Positions 14,192 to 15,275 of a stretch of 15,275 nt of DNA are shown here, one piece after another. The translations under genes and the position numbers were made by a program. Position 1 is the first letter of the stretch. Each line of letters begins with the position of its first letter. Source of the DNA: TMED8 sp038125725. GTDB lineage: Bacteria > Pseudomonadota > Alphaproteobacteria > Rhodospirillales > Casp-alpha2. The stretch covers positions 1 through 15,275 of the forward strand of contig JAYPEK010000073.1 in assembly GCA_038125725.1 (NCBI GenBank), written 5' to 3'. The notes under the pieces are model-generated. The model was not told where the DNA came from, made no database searches, and saw only the letters and a list, made by a program, of their open reading frames with translations.

Positions 14192-14986
14192 CTAGTGTGC
14201 CAGAATCTGGCTCAGGAACAGTTTCGTGCGGTCGTGCTGCGGATTGTCGAAGAACTCGTGCGGATCGTTTTCCTCGATGATTTCGCCGCCATCCATGAAG
14301 ATCACCCGGTCGGCAACGGTCTTGGCGAAGCCCATTTCGTGAGTGACGCAGAGCATGGTCATGCCGGTGTCGGCGAGTTCCACCATCACGTCCAGCACTT
14401 CCTTGATCATTTCCGGATCGAGCGCCGAGGTCGGCTCATCGAACAGCATGATCTTGGGGTTCATGCAGAGCGAACGCGCGATGGCGACGCGCTGCTGCTG
14501 ACCGCCGGAAAGCTGTCCGGGAAACTTGAGGGCCTGATCCGGGATCTTCACCCGCTCCAGGTAGTGCATGGCGGTTTCCTCGGCCTCTTTCTTGGGCGTT
14601 TCACGCACCCAGATCGGACCCAGCGTGCAGTTCTCCAGCACCGTCAGGTGCAGGAACAGGTTGAAGTGCTGGAACACCATGCCGACTTCGCGGCGGATGG
14701 CGTCGATCTGCTTCAGGTCGTTGGTCAGTTCGATGCCATCGACGATGATCTGGCCCTGCTGGTGTTCCTCCAGCCGGTTGATGCAGCGAATCATCGTCGA
14801 TTTGCCGGACCCGGACGGGCCGCAGATAACGATGCGTTCCTGTCCTTTGACTTTCAGGTTGATGTCTTTGAGGACATGGAAATCACCATACCATTTGTGC
14901 ATGCCGATGATTTCGATGATGTCCTTGTCGCCAACCGCGGACTGCAGGTGTTCGCCCGAGGCTTCCATTTGTTCGACGTCTGCCAT
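14192..14986 (-). CDS. aapP: Polar amino-acid ABC transporter ATPase, AapP/GlnQ type
   Basis: This is a 264-residue ATP-binding subunit of a polar amino-acid uptake transporter. All nucleotide-binding motifs are visible: Walker A GPSGSGKST (56-64), Q-loop Gln106 in VFQHFNLF, ABC signature LSGGQQQR (159-166), Walker B IMLFDEPTSALDP with Asp183 and Glu184, and switch His216 in VTHEMGFA. FNLFLHLTVLEN and the DPHEFFDNPQHDRTKLFLSQIL end are typical of the GlnQ/HisP/AapP group. The permease gene just upstream resembles AapM, favouring a broad-range L-amino-acid transporter. An N-terminal extension of about 20 residues precedes the domain. ATG 14986 has GGAG upstream with a 9-base spacer. The gap to the permease stop is 29 bases. 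Confidence 0.94.
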   Translation of the reverse strand: MADVEQMEASGEHLQSAVGDKDIIEIIGMHKWYGDFHVLKDINLKVKGQERIVICGPSGSGKSTMIRCINRLEEHQQGQIIVDGIELTNDLKQIDAIRREVGMVFQHFNLFLHLTVLENCTLGPIWVRETPKKEAEETAMHYLERVKIPDQALKFPGQLSGGQQQRVAIARSLCMNPKIMLFDEPTSALDPEMIKEVLDVMVELADTGMTMLCVTHEMGFAKTVADRVIFMDGGEIIEENDPHEFFDNPQHDRTKLFLSQILAH

Positions 14987-15015
14987 TTCTCAAATCTCCA
15001 GTCTAATCCGCGCGA

Positions 15016-15275
15016 TCACCGCTTATGTCCGGTGTGCAGCTTTTTCTCCAGGTAGAGCGAATAACGCGACATAGAGAAGCAGCAGACGAAGAAGAACAGC
15101 GCGATGAAAATGTACATCTCGTTCGACAGGCCCTGCCAACGGTTGTCCGCCAGGGACGACTTGGCGATGCCAAGCGGGTCGAGCAAGCCGATGACCACGA
15201 CCAGGGTGGTGTCCTTGTAGAGGCCGATGAAGGTGTTGACGATGCCCGGAATGGAAATCTTCAACGCCTGCGGCA
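15016..15275 (-). CDS. aapM: Amino-acid ABC transporter permease, C-terminal part (runs off window)
   Basis: This is the last ~86 residues of an inner-membrane permease; the rest lies beyond the window's right edge. The visible part has PQALKISIPGIVNTFIGLYKDTTLV, the usual end of HisM/GlnP-family permeases after the EAA loop that contacts the ATPase. It continues with VVIGLLDPLGIAKSSL, a final hydrophobic helix (MYIFIALFFFVCCFSMSRYS), and a basic tail. The P-Q-A-L-K start and LLDPLGIAKSSL loop resemble AapM of general L-amino-acid transporters. It is followed after 29 bases by the ATPase gene, and a companion permease and binding protein are expected upstream, outside the window. The gene symbol is a family assignment. 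Confidence 0.88.
   Translation of the reverse strand, partial: PQALKISIPGIVNTFIGLYKDTTLVVVIGLLDPLGIAKSSLADNRWQGLSNEMYIFIALFFFVCCFSMSRYSLYLEKKLHTGHKR

Noticed and set aside
14195..15055. A 286-residue plus-strand frame opposite the transporter ATPase
   Set aside because: It is antisense to an ABC ATPase with all motifs intact; the His/Asp/Phe-rich translation is typical of a shadow frame.

Overview
The window looks like chromosomal DNA of an alphaproteobacterium. It is GC-rich, gene-dense, and carries an imuA-imuB-dnaE2 mutagenesis cassette and an AapM/AapP-type amino-acid ABC transporter. The overall protein flavour (LiuC-like hydratase, hydrolase-OsmC fusion, sulfurtransferase followed by a GNAT protein) suggests a Rhodospirillales-like lineage, but that placement is inference from gene content and has not been tested by phylogeny.

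Layout. (1) 1-4936, plus strand: the end of imuA, then imuB and dnaE2, which overlap one another and form the SOS translesion 'mutasome' operon. (2) 5010-5934, plus: a secreted DUF302 protein and a four-helix CopD-like membrane protein, 7 bases apart. (3) 6076-7462, plus: two overlapping genes of unknown function with visibly lower GC, one an anchored envelope protein with a LysM-like domain and the other a two-helix membrane protein with a helical tail. This pair is the least explained part of the window. (4) 7522-9570, minus: an enoyl-CoA hydratase followed by an alpha/beta-hydrolase fused to an OsmC domain. (5) 9695-10324, plus: an ADP-ribose-type NUDIX hydrolase, divergent from the hydratase. 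(6) 10436-12878, plus: cysteine synthase, 3-mercaptopyruvate sulfurtransferase and a GNAT acetyltransferase, packed end to end as a sulfur/cysteine operon. (7) 12875-14101, minus: a class III (CaiB/BaiF) CoA-transferase whose stop codon interlocks with that of the GNAT gene. (8) 14192-15275, minus: amino-acid ABC transporter ATPase and the end of its permease, followed by a perfect 13-bp hairpin that is probably the operon terminator.

Most genes are ordinary housekeeping or accessory metabolism. No gap exceeds about 141 bases. I saw no tRNA, rRNA, CRISPR array, insertion sequence or obvious attachment site. The best leads for something undescribed are the LysM/two-TM gene pair and the unusually long out-of-frame overlap between imuA and imuB, where both frames seem to encode family-typical sequence.
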